Positions 17,038 through 24,245 of a DNA stretch of 64,000 nucleotides are shown here, piece by piece. The notes below the pieces were generated by a model. It was given only the letters and a program-made list of their open reading frames with translations. It had not been told where the DNA came from and searched no databases. Position numbers and translations under genes: made by a program. Positions within the stretch are counted from its first letter, which is position 1. Every line of letters begins with the position of its first letter. The stretch comes from CAXXOK01 sp963675925 (GTDB lineage Bacteria; Bacillota; Clostridia; Christensenellales; Aristaeellaceae), in assembly GCA_963675925.2 (NCBI GenBank), contig CAXXIB010000004.1:992001-1056000 (forward strand), written 5' to 3'.

Positions 17038-17126
17038 GGCTAGCCTTGCAACCGGCCCACAAGGCGTGCTCTGCGGTGCTGGCATCTCAGGCATTCTGAA
17101 CCGACCATCCAACTACAATGTCAGAT

Positions 17127-17155
17127 AAACCCCGTGCTGTTGAGCACGGGGTTTT
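17127..17155 (+). terminator. Intrinsic terminator after the AraC-type regulator
   Basis: Twelve-bp stem AAACCCCGTGCT (17127-17138) with its complement (17143-17154), loop GTTG, short T run. It lies between the regulator and the convergent radical SAM gene and could serve both. Confidence 0.75.
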
Positions 17156-17176
17156 GCATGAGGGGGTAATGATTCA

Positions 17177-18055
17177 CTATTCGCCTAATATATCAAACAT
17201 CGACAGCTGCGGCGGCCCTTCCGGCAGTGCGTGCAGATAGCGGAACACGGCATTGGGCTTAGAGAGGATGCCGTTTTTTTGGCAAACTTCGTTGTAGATG
17301 GTCATTAAACTTTCGTTGTTGGGACTGGTGCACTCGTAGCGCAGGCCGAAAGCATCGATATAGCGCTGCTTCATGCCGGGAAAGTGTGTATCCAACTGCT
17401 GAAAAAAGTACTCGCGGTCGCCCTCGCGCAGGGTAACGCCAAAGCCGAAGTTCACTATGCCTTGCACGCCTGCGGCAACGCAGCTATCCAGCAAGCTCCG
17501 AAGGTTGTCCTCGGTATCATTGATAAACGGCAAAATAGGGGATAGCCAGACAACGGTCGGAATGCCGCGGCGCTGGCATTCCCTAAGCACCTCGACCCGT
17601 GCGGCGGTGCCGGATACGTTGGGTTCCAAAATGCTGCACAGTGCTTCGTCAGCGGTGGTCAGGGTGACCTGTACCACACATTTTTGTCTGCGGTGGATTG
17701 TTTCCAGCAGGTCCATATCCCGCAAAATGCGGTCGGACTTGGTTAATATCGTCAGCCCGAAGCCGTGGCGGGCGATGACCTCCAGCGCTCGCCGCGTGAG
17801 CTGTAATTCAGTTTCCAGTGAGATGTATGGGTCGCACATGCTGCCAGTGTGAATCATCGCTTTTTTCCGGCGACGGCGTAGCTGGTTGTCCAAAATACGG
17901 TCGGCGTTGCGCTTGACCTCGATATCTTCAAACGGATGGTTAATCTGATAGCACACACTGCGGCTGTCGCAGTAAATGCAGCCGTGCGTGCAGCCCCGGT
18001 ACAGGTTCATGGTGTTATTGGACAGAAGAACCGTTTTATAGTCAGTGTAATGCAT
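17177..18055 (-). CDS. SPL-family radical SAM protein
   Basis: 292 aa starting MHYTDYKTVLLSNNTMNLYRGCTHGCIYCD. The Cys22-x3-Cys26-x2-Cys29 motif binds the [4Fe-4S] cluster that cleaves S-adenosylmethionine, and the context matches the spore-photoproduct-lyase-like (Rv2578c-type) radical SAM family (IHTGSMCDPYISLE, ILTKSDRILRD, WLSPILPFINDTEDN). It is shorter than true SplB (about 340 aa), so it is more likely a family member of unknown substrate. No partner gene is evident; the TetR gene lies upstream on the same strand with 14 bases between, so they may be co-transcribed. Confidence 0.87.
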   Translation of the reverse strand: MHYTDYKTVLLSNNTMNLYRGCTHGCIYCDSRSVCYQINHPFEDIEVKRNADRILDNQLRRRRKKAMIHTGSMCDPYISLETELQLTRRALEVIARHGFGLTILTKSDRILRDMDLLETIHRRQKCVVQVTLTTADEALCSILEPNVSGTAARVEVLRECQRRGIPTVVWLSPILPFINDTEDNLRSLLDSCVAAGVQGIVNFGFGVTLREGDREYFFQQLDTHFPGMKQRYIDAFGLRYECTSPNNESLMTIYNEVCQKNGILSKPNAVFRYLHALPEGPPQLSMFDILGE

Positions 18056-18069
18056 TGCCGTCTCCCCAG

Positions 18070-18657
18070 CTAGAAGAGGAGGCCCAGGATTTTGTCCACG
18101 GCTTGCATCATATCGTCGCCGGCGGGCATCTCGCCGGTTACGATCAGCGTGGCGATGCCGTGTACCAGTCCCCAGCTGTAGATTAGCAGCTCGTTTTGGG
18201 TAAGGGAAGACTCTGGGTGGGCGTTGGTGTACGCGGTGGTTACGGTTTCCAAAAACAGAAAGTTATCGACCTGCTGCTTTTTGGCTTCTTCGTTGATAAA
18301 CTGCATGTTCAGGGTGTTGTCGCTTAGAAACAATAACCGCAGATATTCGGGATTTGCTGCAAAAAAACGCACATAGGCGGCCCCCATGGCTTTCAGCTGT
18401 GCGCCGGGGTCGCCGGGGTGCTGCTGTATGGCCCCGGCCAGTTGATCGCGAAATGCGACCAGCGCTTGTTGGGTGATGGCGGCAATCAGATCATCCTTAT
18501 TTTTAAAGTGGCGGTATGGTGCTGTTTGGCTGACGCCGCACGCCTGCGCAACTTTGCGCAGCGAGAAGCCCTGATGGCCTTCCGCATTCAGCAGTTTCAG
18601 CCCCTCGCGAATTAGCTGGGCTTTTAGATCGCCGTGGTGATAGGGTTGCGCAGGCAC
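18070..18657 (-). CDS. TetR/AcrR-family repressor of the adjacent flavodoxin-like reductases
   Basis: 195 aa from a GTG start at 18657 chosen by GGAGATGAG 8 bases upstream; the frame is open to 18723 but that segment overlaps the operator region. N-terminal HTH: GHQGFSLRKVAQACGVSQTAPYRHFKNKDDLI, typical TetR. The C-terminal domain (about 70-195) resembles the TetR_C_33/WHG-type ligand pocket (MGAAYVRFFAANPEYLRLLF). It is divergent from the reductase genes at 18774-20002, and a perfect 9-bp inverted repeat right after their -10 box is the likely operator. The inducer is unknown; quinones or nitro-aromatics would be plausible given the targets. Confidence 0.9.
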   Translation of the reverse strand: MPAQPYHHGDLKAQLIREGLKLLNAEGHQGFSLRKVAQACGVSQTAPYRHFKNKDDLIAAITQQALVAFRDQLAGAIQQHPGDPGAQLKAMGAAYVRFFAANPEYLRLLFLSDNTLNMQFINEEAKKQQVDNFLFLETVTTAYTNAHPESSLTQNELLIYSWGLVHGIATLIVTGEMPAGDDMMQAVDKILGLLF

Positions 18658-18694
18658 GCTCTCATCTCCGATATGCAATAGTAGAATTTCATTC

Positions 18695-18760
18695 AGTATA
18701 CCGTACTTATGTTGACAACGCAAACATTAGGGATTACACTATGTTTACGATGTAAACATA
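18695..18760. promoter_or_regulatory. Divergent promoters and TetR operator
   Basis: Plus-strand promoter for the reductases: TTGACA (18712-18717), 17 bases, TACACT (18735-18740). Minus-strand promoter for tetR: TTGCGT (18718-18723), 17 bases, TATACT (18695-18700). The perfect palindrome TATGTTTAC-GAT-GTAAACATA (18740-18760) sits at the plus-strand start point. A weaker half-conserved copy (ATGTT...AACAT, about 18710-18727) overlaps both -35 boxes, so one repressor could shut both directions. Confidence 0.8.
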
Positions 18761-18773
18761 TAGGAGGAACTGT

Positions 18774-19334
18774 ATGAACGCGTATATCCTGTCAGACGGC
18801 GAATATGCAACCCCGCAGCTGGAACGTTTATCCGTGCTGGTGAAGCGTGTGCTGGAGCCGCGCGGCTTTACTGTGACCGAAAAACAGCTTTTGCCCATGG
18901 AGCTTGACTATTGCAGGGGCTGCTTTGGCTGCTGGATTCAAACCCCGGGCGAATGCGTCATCAAGGATTCGATGGCCGATATCAACCGCGGTATGATGCA
19001 AAGCGACGTGGCGATTTATCTGGTGCCGGTCGTGTTCGGCCAGTACTCTGCTAACATGAAAAACGCACTGGACCGCTGGATTCCCAATATCCTGCCGTTT
19101 TTCAAAGTGCGAAAGAACGGCGATACCATTCACCCCGCGCGCTATGAACGCAATCCACAGTTTATTATGATCGGCTATGGCGAAGGATTGACGGCCGATG
19201 ATGAGGATTTGTTTGCCAAGATCACCATAGCGCACCGGGAAAACGGCATTGTGGTCTTTTATGAGGGTGATGATGCAGCGACTGAAAAAGTTTTGCACGG
19301 CTTACACCTTACGAAAGCGGGGGCAGAGATATGA
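18774..19334 (+). CDS. Flavodoxin-like NAD(P)H-dependent FMN reductase family protein
   Basis: 186 aa, flavodoxin-like fold starting MNAYILSDGEYATPQLERLS. The Cys-rich loop CRGCFGCWIQTPGECVIKD is characteristic of iron-sulfur-flavoprotein/NADPH-dependent FMN reductase relatives, and VVFGQYSANMKNALDRWIP matches the FMN/dimer-interface region of the family. It probably reduces quinones, nitro compounds or flavins. AGGAGGAACTGT precedes the start. The stop overlaps the next gene by ATGA (translational coupling). Regulated by the divergent TetR protein, as judged from the operator at 18740-18760. Confidence 0.83.
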   Translation: MNAYILSDGEYATPQLERLSVLVKRVLEPRGFTVTEKQLLPMELDYCRGCFGCWIQTPGECVIKDSMADINRGMMQSDVAIYLVPVVFGQYSANMKNALDRWIPNILPFFKVRKNGDTIHPARYERNPQFIMIGYGEGLTADDEDLFAKITIAHRENGIVVFYEGDDAATEKVLHGLHLTKAGAEI

Positions 19335-20002
19335 ATAGACGAAAAATAGTCATAATCAGCGGTAGCCCCAAAGCGCCGGGGAAGGCGACTTCCGATTTAC
19401 TGAGCGAAAAGGCCGCCGAGATCTTTGCACAGGAGGATGTGGAGCTGCGCGAAATGAATGTGCGCTTCCTCTTTACTAAAAACCAAACGCAGCAGGCCTT
19501 TGCCGAGATGGCCGATGCCGATGCGCTGGTACTGGTATTTCCCCTGTACATCTTCTGCCTGCCGGGTATATTGATGCGCTTTTTGCAGCAATACAAGGCC
19601 TATGCAGACACCCATCCGGCGACCGGGAAGAACGCGCTGGTCTATGCCGTGGTCAACGCTGGGTTTCCAGAGCCGCACATCAATCAGGAGGCGGTACGCG
19701 TCGTCGACCGCTTTGCCGATGCCGTGTCGATGCGGTTTCGCTTTGGGGTGTTGATCGGCGGAGGCGGTATGTACGAGGCTGCCGTGCCGCCCGTGCATAA
19801 AAAGATGCAGACGTATCAACAGGCTGTACGCCGCATTTGTGACGATATGGCAAAACCCCGTGTGATACCGCCGGCCAATATCCTCATTCCTGCACCCATA
19901 GGCAGACGGCTGTATTACACCATGGGCAATGCCAGCTGGAAGCTGCAGGCGAAAAAACGCGGGCTGGAAAAGGCCGAGCTGTACGCCAAACCCTATCAGT
20001 AG
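19331..20002 (+). CDS. Flavodoxin-like NAD(P)H-dependent oxidoreductase
   Basis: 223 aa. MNRRKIVIISGSPKAPGKATSDLL gives the FMN phosphate-binding loop (SGSPK) of the flavodoxin-like/NADPH-dependent FMN reductase superfamily, and DALVLVFPLYIFCLPGILMRFLQ the second conserved element. It is coupled by ATGA overlap to the preceding reductase, and the two may form a heteromer or an electron relay. The C-terminal 60 residues (IPAPIGRRLYYTMGNASWKLQAKKRGLEK) are basic and helical. A terminator follows at 20037. Confidence 0.83.
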   Translation: MNRRKIVIISGSPKAPGKATSDLLSEKAAEIFAQEDVELREMNVRFLFTKNQTQQAFAEMADADALVLVFPLYIFCLPGILMRFLQQYKAYADTHPATGKNALVYAVVNAGFPEPHINQEAVRVVDRFADAVSMRFRFGVLIGGGGMYEAAVPPVHKKMQTYQQAVRRICDDMAKPRVIPPANILIPAPIGRRLYYTMGNASWKLQAKKRGLEKAELYAKPYQ

Positions 20003-20036
20003 GGGGCAATCCGCATCTTCAGGCACACGATACAGT

Positions 20037-20067
20037 AAAACAGCCACGCAGTTCGCGCGGCTGTTTT
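20037..20067 (+). terminator. Intrinsic terminator of the reductase operon
   Basis: AAAACAGCC (20037-20045) pairs with GGCTGTTTT (20059-20067), with a partially paired loop between and a short T run. Confidence 0.7.
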
Positions 20068-20069
20068 GC

Positions 20070-20099
20070 TTGACTTGCCGCAAGTGCAGACGCTATAAT
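20070..20099 (+). promoter_or_regulatory. Promoter upstream of the small ORF and LRR gene
   Basis: TTGACT (20070-20075), 18 bases, perfect TATAAT (20094-20099). Start near 20106, about 50 bases before the small ORF at 20155 and about 160 before the LRR gene. Confidence 0.75.
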
Positions 20100-20154
20100 A
20101 TGGTAGGTAGTCCGCATACAATGATACCCGTCGTATGACCGGAGGAACAAACGA

Positions 20155-20211
20155 ATGAGAATACGATTTTTGGCTCCGGCGGCGGTTGCACGGTTGGCCG
20201 CTTTTTTGTAA
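20155..20211 (+). CDS. Possible 18-aa leader peptide ahead of the LRR gene
   Basis: A short ORF (MRIRFLAPAAVARLAAFL, stop TAA) with a strong ribosome site GGAGG 9 bases upstream, directly downstream of a good promoter. Its 3' half overlaps a terminator-like structure: GCGG...CCGC with wobble pairs (about 20182-20201) followed by TTTTTT (20202-20207). Small ORF plus overlapping terminator resembles attenuation, but the stem is weak. It could instead be a hydrophobic small protein or chance. ORF and ribosome site are seen; function is inferred. Confidence 0.4.
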   Translation: MRIRFLAPAAVARLAAFL

Positions 20212-20267
20212 GCGTCAATCTCCATAACTGCTTGCATGCACAGACCGCGAAAAGGAGCAATCGAACC

Positions 20268-21560
20268 ATGGGTGATAACAACAATACCCAGGAACGAATT
20301 GAAAAGCTGATCGAGCTGGCCGACGCGCTGGAACAGCGCGAGCAGGCGCTTACTTTGGAATCCAGGCAGCTGGAGCAGCAGAGCCAGGAGCTTGATGAAC
20401 GTGAACGCAAGTTGGCCCTTGCTAAAAACCGCGCGGCCAAAGAGGAAACCGCCGAGCCAACCCCCGCCCCCGCCCCGCAGCCGCAAGCGGCCCCCGCCGA
20501 AAAACCTGTGGAAGCTGCGCCCGGCAAAACACTGCCGTCTGCCAAGACGGTAGAAGAGATTAACGAAATTTTACAATCCATCTTCTTGGATTATTCCAAT
20601 AGCATTCATACCATTTCCTCGCAGCTGTCCACCGTAACGGCGGCTATGATGTGTGCGGCCGTCACCTGTGTGCTTGAAAACCACGGGTTTGATGCCAAAG
20701 AAGCGTTTTTGCAGGAGATGGAAAAGGTGCTCAATGGCGGCGCACTTGGCGTGTCCTGTGCGATGCCGTCTACCACGCCGCGCCCCGAGCCTGAAAAGCC
20801 CGCCCCGCCGCAGGAGGAACCCGCCCCGCCCGATGAAGACGAGGCGGACGAACCGGCACCTGCCGAAAACGTGATCCAGTCCATTCTGCAAAAAGAAGAG
20901 GGCATGGTACGCATCGGCAGCCTGACAGAGTTTTATCAGCTGGGTGAGTATGGTTACCGTAATGATGAATCCATCGTCCGCGTAGAACTCCCCGATGGCG
21001 TGGAACAGCTGCCCGGCAGCTTTTTCTACGGCTGCCGCAACCTGCAGGAGGTTTGGCTGCCGGACTCTATCACGGAGATCGGCGCATACGCGTTTTATGG
21101 CTGCGAATCCCTGCACACCGTGCATATAAGCGAGTCCGCTGCGCTGCGGGAGATTGGCGAGTATGCCTTTGCCATGTGCGCGGCCCTGCAAAGCTTTGAT
21201 GTTCCCCAAAAGGTGGAGGTGCTTGGTACCAGCGTGTTCCGCTTCTGTTCGGCATTGCAAAAGCTGCGCTTTGTAAAGGACGGCAGCCTGCGGTCCATCG
21301 GCAGTCATTTGCTGCAAAACTGCACGGCGCTGGAAAAACTGCGCCTGCCCGATGCCATCGACGCCATTCCCACCAGCATGTTCTATGGCTGCACGGCGCT
21401 TCGCAAAGTCGTGGCCAAGGGTGTGGATACCATTGAGGATTACGCCTTCTATGGCAACGAAAGCCTACGCACCATCCGCATTCGTACCAAAAAGGAAATT
21501 GCACCGCAGGCCTTTGAAGGCTGCAGCCCTGAGCTGGAGATTGAATACTTAAATTACTAA
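20268..21560 (+). CDS. BspA-like leucine-rich-repeat protein with N-terminal coiled coil, apparently cytosolic
   Basis: 430 aa. Residues about 5-65 are a charged coiled coil (ERIEKLIELADALEQREQAL, QLEQQSQELDERERKLA); about 70-100 and 180-215 are Pro/Ala/Glu-rich linkers. Residues about 235-430 are five to six LRR_5 (BspA/Treponema-type) repeats: LPGSFFYGCRNLQEVWLPDS, IGAYAFYGCESLHTV, IGEYAFAMCAALQSF, LGTSVFRFCSALQKL, IPTSMFYGCTALRKV. BspA-type proteins are normally secreted adhesins, but no signal peptide or anchor is present, so an intracellular scaffold is more likely. AAAGGAG lies 10 bases before the ATG at 20268; a frame extension to 20232 is less likely. Confidence 0.85.
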   Translation: MGDNNNTQERIEKLIELADALEQREQALTLESRQLEQQSQELDERERKLALAKNRAAKEETAEPTPAPAPQPQAAPAEKPVEAAPGKTLPSAKTVEEINEILQSIFLDYSNSIHTISSQLSTVTAAMMCAAVTCVLENHGFDAKEAFLQEMEKVLNGGALGVSCAMPSTTPRPEPEKPAPPQEEPAPPDEDEADEPAPAENVIQSILQKEEGMVRIGSLTEFYQLGEYGYRNDESIVRVELPDGVEQLPGSFFYGCRNLQEVWLPDSITEIGAYAFYGCESLHTVHISESAALREIGEYAFAMCAALQSFDVPQKVEVLGTSVFRFCSALQKLRFVKDGSLRSIGSHLLQNCTALEKLRLPDAIDAIPTSMFYGCTALRKVVAKGVDTIEDYAFYGNESLRTIRIRTKKEIAPQAFEGCSPELEIEYLNY

Positions 21561-21597
21561 AGCATCGCGGCAAACGGCCGCAAATGAATGAACATCC

Positions 21598-21622
21598 ATT
21601 GGCCGTGCTGTGCACGGCCAAT
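21598..21622. other. Perfect 11-bp inverted repeat between LRR and SMP-30 genes
   Basis: ATTGGCCGTGC (21598-21608) with its exact complement (21612-21622), loop TGT. There is no T run, so it is either a weak terminator of the LRR gene or an mRNA hairpin 24 bases ahead of the next start. Confidence 0.6.
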
Positions 21623-21645
21623 TGTAAATGTACGGAGGCATGACG

Positions 21646-22530
21646 ATGAAACTATATCCGCAAGCGGAACTGGTACTGGATGCACGGGCCGAGCTTGGCG
21701 AAGGCATACTCTGGCGCGCCGAAAGCCGCACGCTGCAATGGGTGGACATTCACAGCTGCCTGGTGCACAGCCTGCAACTGGATACCGGCGAGCACAGCGC
21801 GATTGATACCGCACAGGCGGTAGGCGCTATTGTGCCGGTGCCGGGCGGCGGTCTGGTAGCGGCCATGGCAACGGGCTATTATCTGCTGGACGATCAGGGT
21901 GCGCTGCGGCGGCTGGCGATGCCGCAGGAGCTTGTACCCACGCTGCGCTTTAACGATGGCAAGTGTGACCGCAAAGGCCGGTTCTGGGCCGGTACACAGA
22001 TTATGCGGCAGGCAATGTCCGGCAAGGGCTTTTTCGGCTGCCTGGATGTAGATGGTAGTGTGCGCACGGTGCTTAAGAATGTGACAACCTCTAACGGGCT
22101 GGCCTGGAACGAGGATGATACGATTTTATATTATATCGATACTATGACCCGCACCGTGCAGGCGATTCCCTTTGATCTGGAACAGGGCACGCTGGGCGAA
22201 GGCAAGGTTTGTGTGACTGTGCCGGAGGCCTACGGCTATCTGGATGGGATGACCATCGACCGCGAGGGCATGCTTTGGGTCGCGCACTGGCAGGGGAATG
22301 CGGTACGCCGCTACAACCCGGCCACCGGCGCATGCATCGGTGTGCTGCCGGTACCGGCATCCAAGGTCACCTGTTGCTGTTTTGGCGGGGAGAATTTGGA
22401 CATACTGTATATCACCACCGCGCGCCGGGATGTGGATATCGAAGCTGAACCGCTGGCCGGTGGCGTATTCAAAGCCAATGTCGGGGTAAGGGGTTATGAA
22501 GCGTTTCCGTTTCGCGGCCCCACCCAATAG
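21646..22530 (+). CDS. SMP-30/gluconolactonase/LRE-family sugar lactonase
   Basis: 294 aa six-bladed beta-propeller: LGEGILWRAESRTLQWVDI (first metal-ligand Glu in LGEGILW), LRFNDGKCDRKGRFWAGTQ (N-D-G-K-x-D calcium/zinc site), TSNGLAWNEDDTILYYIDT and YLDGMTIDREGMLWVAHWQG. The family hydrolyses sugar or aldonic lactones in the cytosol using a divalent metal. ACGGAGG sits 7 bases before the ATG at 21646. The next gene starts 10 bases after the stop, so the two are likely co-transcribed. The exact substrate cannot be told and no sugar-acid pathway genes adjoin. Confidence 0.88.
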   Translation: MKLYPQAELVLDARAELGEGILWRAESRTLQWVDIHSCLVHSLQLDTGEHSAIDTAQAVGAIVPVPGGGLVAAMATGYYLLDDQGALRRLAMPQELVPTLRFNDGKCDRKGRFWAGTQIMRQAMSGKGFFGCLDVDGSVRTVLKNVTTSNGLAWNEDDTILYYIDTMTRTVQAIPFDLEQGTLGEGKVCVTVPEAYGYLDGMTIDREGMLWVAHWQGNAVRRYNPATGACIGVLPVPASKVTCCCFGGENLDILYITTARRDVDIEAEPLAGGVFKANVGVRGYEAFPFRGPTQ

Positions 22531-22540
22531 GAAGTGACCC

Positions 22541-23158
22541 ATGCAGAATTTGTTCCAAAGTTATTATGTAGACAGGGAGTATGCGCAGTTTGACTTGTTT
22601 CATCTGCTGCGGGCCGAGCTTGGCATCACAGCAGCGCTGTACCCCGGCAGCTATGTGCAAGTATCGCCTTCGTACTTCATACCCACGGTATGCTATGTGG
22701 ATACCGACCGCAAGGCCAAGCGATTTTTTAGCGATGTTCCTGCGCTAGAGGCCGCTATTCAGGCAAAGGCAAACTATACAGAGCCTACGGTGATTCGTTT
22801 CCATGGACTGGATTATGCAGGGCCGCTGCCGGAGGCGGAACACAGCTTTGATCTGCTGATTTCGCAGTATGCGGGCATCATCTCCCAGCCTTGTAAGCGC
22901 TACCTGAAGCCGGGGAAGTATCTGCTGGTCAACAACAGCCACGGGGACGCAGGCGTTGCCGCGCTGGACGCGGATTATACCCTGCTGTTTGCCATAAACC
23001 ACCGGGACGGCAACTACACGATTGCCAAAACCCCGCCGGATGCATATTTCATTCCCAAAAAGCCCGAGCAAAACACAAAGGAAACCATCCTGTCGCTTGG
23101 CAAAGGCATTGCCTATGTAAAAACCGCGCCGCTGTACTTGTTTAAAGTAACTGGATAA
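22541..23158 (+). CDS. Hypothetical protein, weakly methyltransferase-like
   Basis: 205 aa; family not recognised. Features suggest a Rossmann-type SAM-dependent methyltransferase relative: an acidic strand end CYVDTDRKAKRFF, then FDLLISQYAGIIS followed by CKRYLKPGKYLLVNNSHGD, which resembles motifs IV-V of class I enzymes (a strand ending in D-x-I, then LKPGG). No GxGxG motif is visible, so SAM binding is doubtful. AGGAAG lies 7 bases before the start. It is probably co-transcribed with the SMP-30 gene. After its stop, 23159-23398 holds no gene I can support, only short palindromes at 23197-23223. Confidence 0.6.
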   Translation: MQNLFQSYYVDREYAQFDLFHLLRAELGITAALYPGSYVQVSPSYFIPTVCYVDTDRKAKRFFSDVPALEAAIQAKANYTEPTVIRFHGLDYAGPLPEAEHSFDLLISQYAGIISQPCKRYLKPGKYLLVNNSHGDAGVAALDADYTLLFAINHRDGNYTIAKTPPDAYFIPKKPEQNTKETILSLGKGIAYVKTAPLYLFKVTG

Positions 23159-23196
23159 ATGACTGTCATGCACTATTAACTGTCTTGTAATAGCTT

Positions 23197-23223
23197 ACGA
23201 GATGATCTCGTGTTTGAGATCTC
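23197..23223. repeat. Two adjacent short palindromes (ACGAGAT-G-ATCTCGT and GAGATCTC)
   Basis: A 7-bp perfect inverted repeat with 1-base centre (23197-23211) and an 8-base palindrome (23216-23223) share the GAGAT core. They lie in the gene-free stretch at the left boundary of the AT-rich block. They could be protein binding sites or boundary remnants. Confidence 0.4.
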
Positions 23224-23398
23224 GATTCGAAACCAAAATCTCCATAATGATAGTCAAATTGCAGATTGCCGTCGGATATTTAGTTGAAGTGCTATTGGTA
23301 TTGTTTGAGGGAACTGAGTGTCAGGCGTTGCTATAATATAGAGAGTTACATGGATATAGAACTGTTAAGACACTGTAAATGATATCTGATTTTAATAA

Positions 23399-23425
23399 GG
23401 AACAAGCCCAATCTGGGCTTGTTCC
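23399..23425 (-). terminator. Strong terminator after the tRNA gene
   Basis: Perfect 12-bp stem (GGAACAAGCCCA, 23399-23410, with 23414-23425), loop of 3, followed on the minus strand by TTATTAAAA. It begins 10 bases after the tRNA 3' end and would end both the tRNA and any readthrough from the four-gene operon. Confidence 0.82.
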
Positions 23426-23434
23426 TTTGTTGAA

Positions 23435-23517
23435 TGGCGGAGAGGGATAGATTCGAACTATCGTGCACGTAAGCGCGAGCTTTAGAAGCTTCCTTATGAC
23501 CGCTTGGATACCTCTCC
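23435..23517 (-). tRNA. Serine-type tRNA with abnormal anticodon arm; apparent anticodon CUA
   Basis: 83 nt including an encoded CCA. The acceptor stem GGAGAGG/CCTCTCC is perfect, the T arm (GATAG, TTCGAAT, CTATC) is perfect, and the D arm (TCC...AAGCGGTCATAA...GGA) matches Clostridial tRNA-Ser. A long variable arm (GCGC-TTAC-GTGC) and discriminator G73 also indicate serine identity. The anticodon arm is aberrant: only AGC/GCT pairs (3 bp, or 4 bp with a 5-base loop), base 26 is missing, and the 7-base loop TTCTAAA would put CTA in the anticodon (UAG). It could be a suppressor, a non-decoding aminoacyl donor, or a decaying tRNA. A weak promoter (TTTACT, 17 bases, TATTCT, about 23531-23559) and a strong terminator flank it. 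Confidence 0.72.
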
Positions 23518-23627
23518 ATTGTGTAATGATAGAATACCATGAATAAGTCTAATAGTAAACATAAAATACAAAAACTAACAATTTGAAGTATGATTTTGAG
23601 TAGGATTCTCGAGTAATAGCATTGTTG

Positions 23628-24242
23628 CTATATCTTATTTCTTGATTGCAGAGTTCTTTGGATCTTAGAACGGTGAAGCATACTGAAAGCGCGTGAACCA
23701 ATAATGATCAGTGTGATGAAATCAAGCAATGCAAAAAACGGGATGTACAGGATGCATTCATAGCTGATGACCAGAATTTGGAAGGTTATAGCAAGTATAC
23801 TAAACGCAAGTCCATTCTCTTTAAGAAGCATGAATGCTGTGAAATGGAGTGTGGCTGCAAGTAGGATAAGACCCGACAGAAACGTGATCGGTGAGTGTGA
23901 GAGACGCTTCACAAAAAGGAGGGATAAGGATGTCAGTAGGATGCATATCAAAAGGAGCGTTATTCTATGTGCTTTGGAAATGGGAAACGTTTTTTCTCTT
24001 TTATCCAACATTATTGATAGAAGAGCAACGATTAGGCTCCAAATAGAGATGACGACACCGTCATATGCGGACTCAAGCAGATATCCCAATGTGAATAGTA
24101 CACTGCTGATAACAATCCAGTGAAGAAGTGTTTTTTTCTTTCGCCAGAAAGCAAAGCTGTATGGAATGGTGGTGATAATTTGTATGATGGCCGATAGCGT
24201 GTGTGTTTCAATATAGTCTGTGATAACGTTGAAAATAGGCAT
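23628..24242 (-). CDS. Polytopic membrane protein, possibly YgjV-like
   Basis: 204 aa with about six hydrophobic helices (IIQIITTIPYSFAFW, WIVISSVLFTLGYLL, ISIWSLIVALLSIML, ITLLLICILLTSLSLLF, FLSGLILLAATLHFTAFMLL, LDFITLIIIGSRAFSML) and a basic C-terminus. The helix pattern is loosely that of YgjV-type inner membrane proteins; I would not assign function. It starts 3 bases after the stop of the PLP enzyme gene, so it is last of the four protein genes in the operon and lies 110 bases before the unusual tRNA. AT-rich. Its stop is UAG, the codon the neighbouring tRNA would read if active. Confidence 0.72.
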   Translation of the reverse strand: MPIFNVITDYIETHTLSAIIQIITTIPYSFAFWRKKKTLLHWIVISSVLFTLGYLLESAYDGVVISIWSLIVALLSIMLDKREKTFPISKAHRITLLLICILLTSLSLLFVKRLSHSPITFLSGLILLAATLHFTAFMLLKENGLAFSILAITFQILVISYECILYIPFFALLDFITLIIIGSRAFSMLHRSKIQRTLQSRNKI

Positions 24243-24245
24243 GGT

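Noticed and set aside
23331..23374. Promoter-like TATAAT and 10-codon ORF right of the palindromes
   Set aside because: No -35 at acceptable spacing and the ORF is too short with no ribosome site.
23346..23627. UAG readthrough extension of the 204-aa membrane protein through the tRNA gene
   Set aside because: The frame stays open after the UAG at 23628 to 23346, but the extension overlaps the tRNA and terminator and shows no protein-like conservation signal; open frame by chance is likelier.
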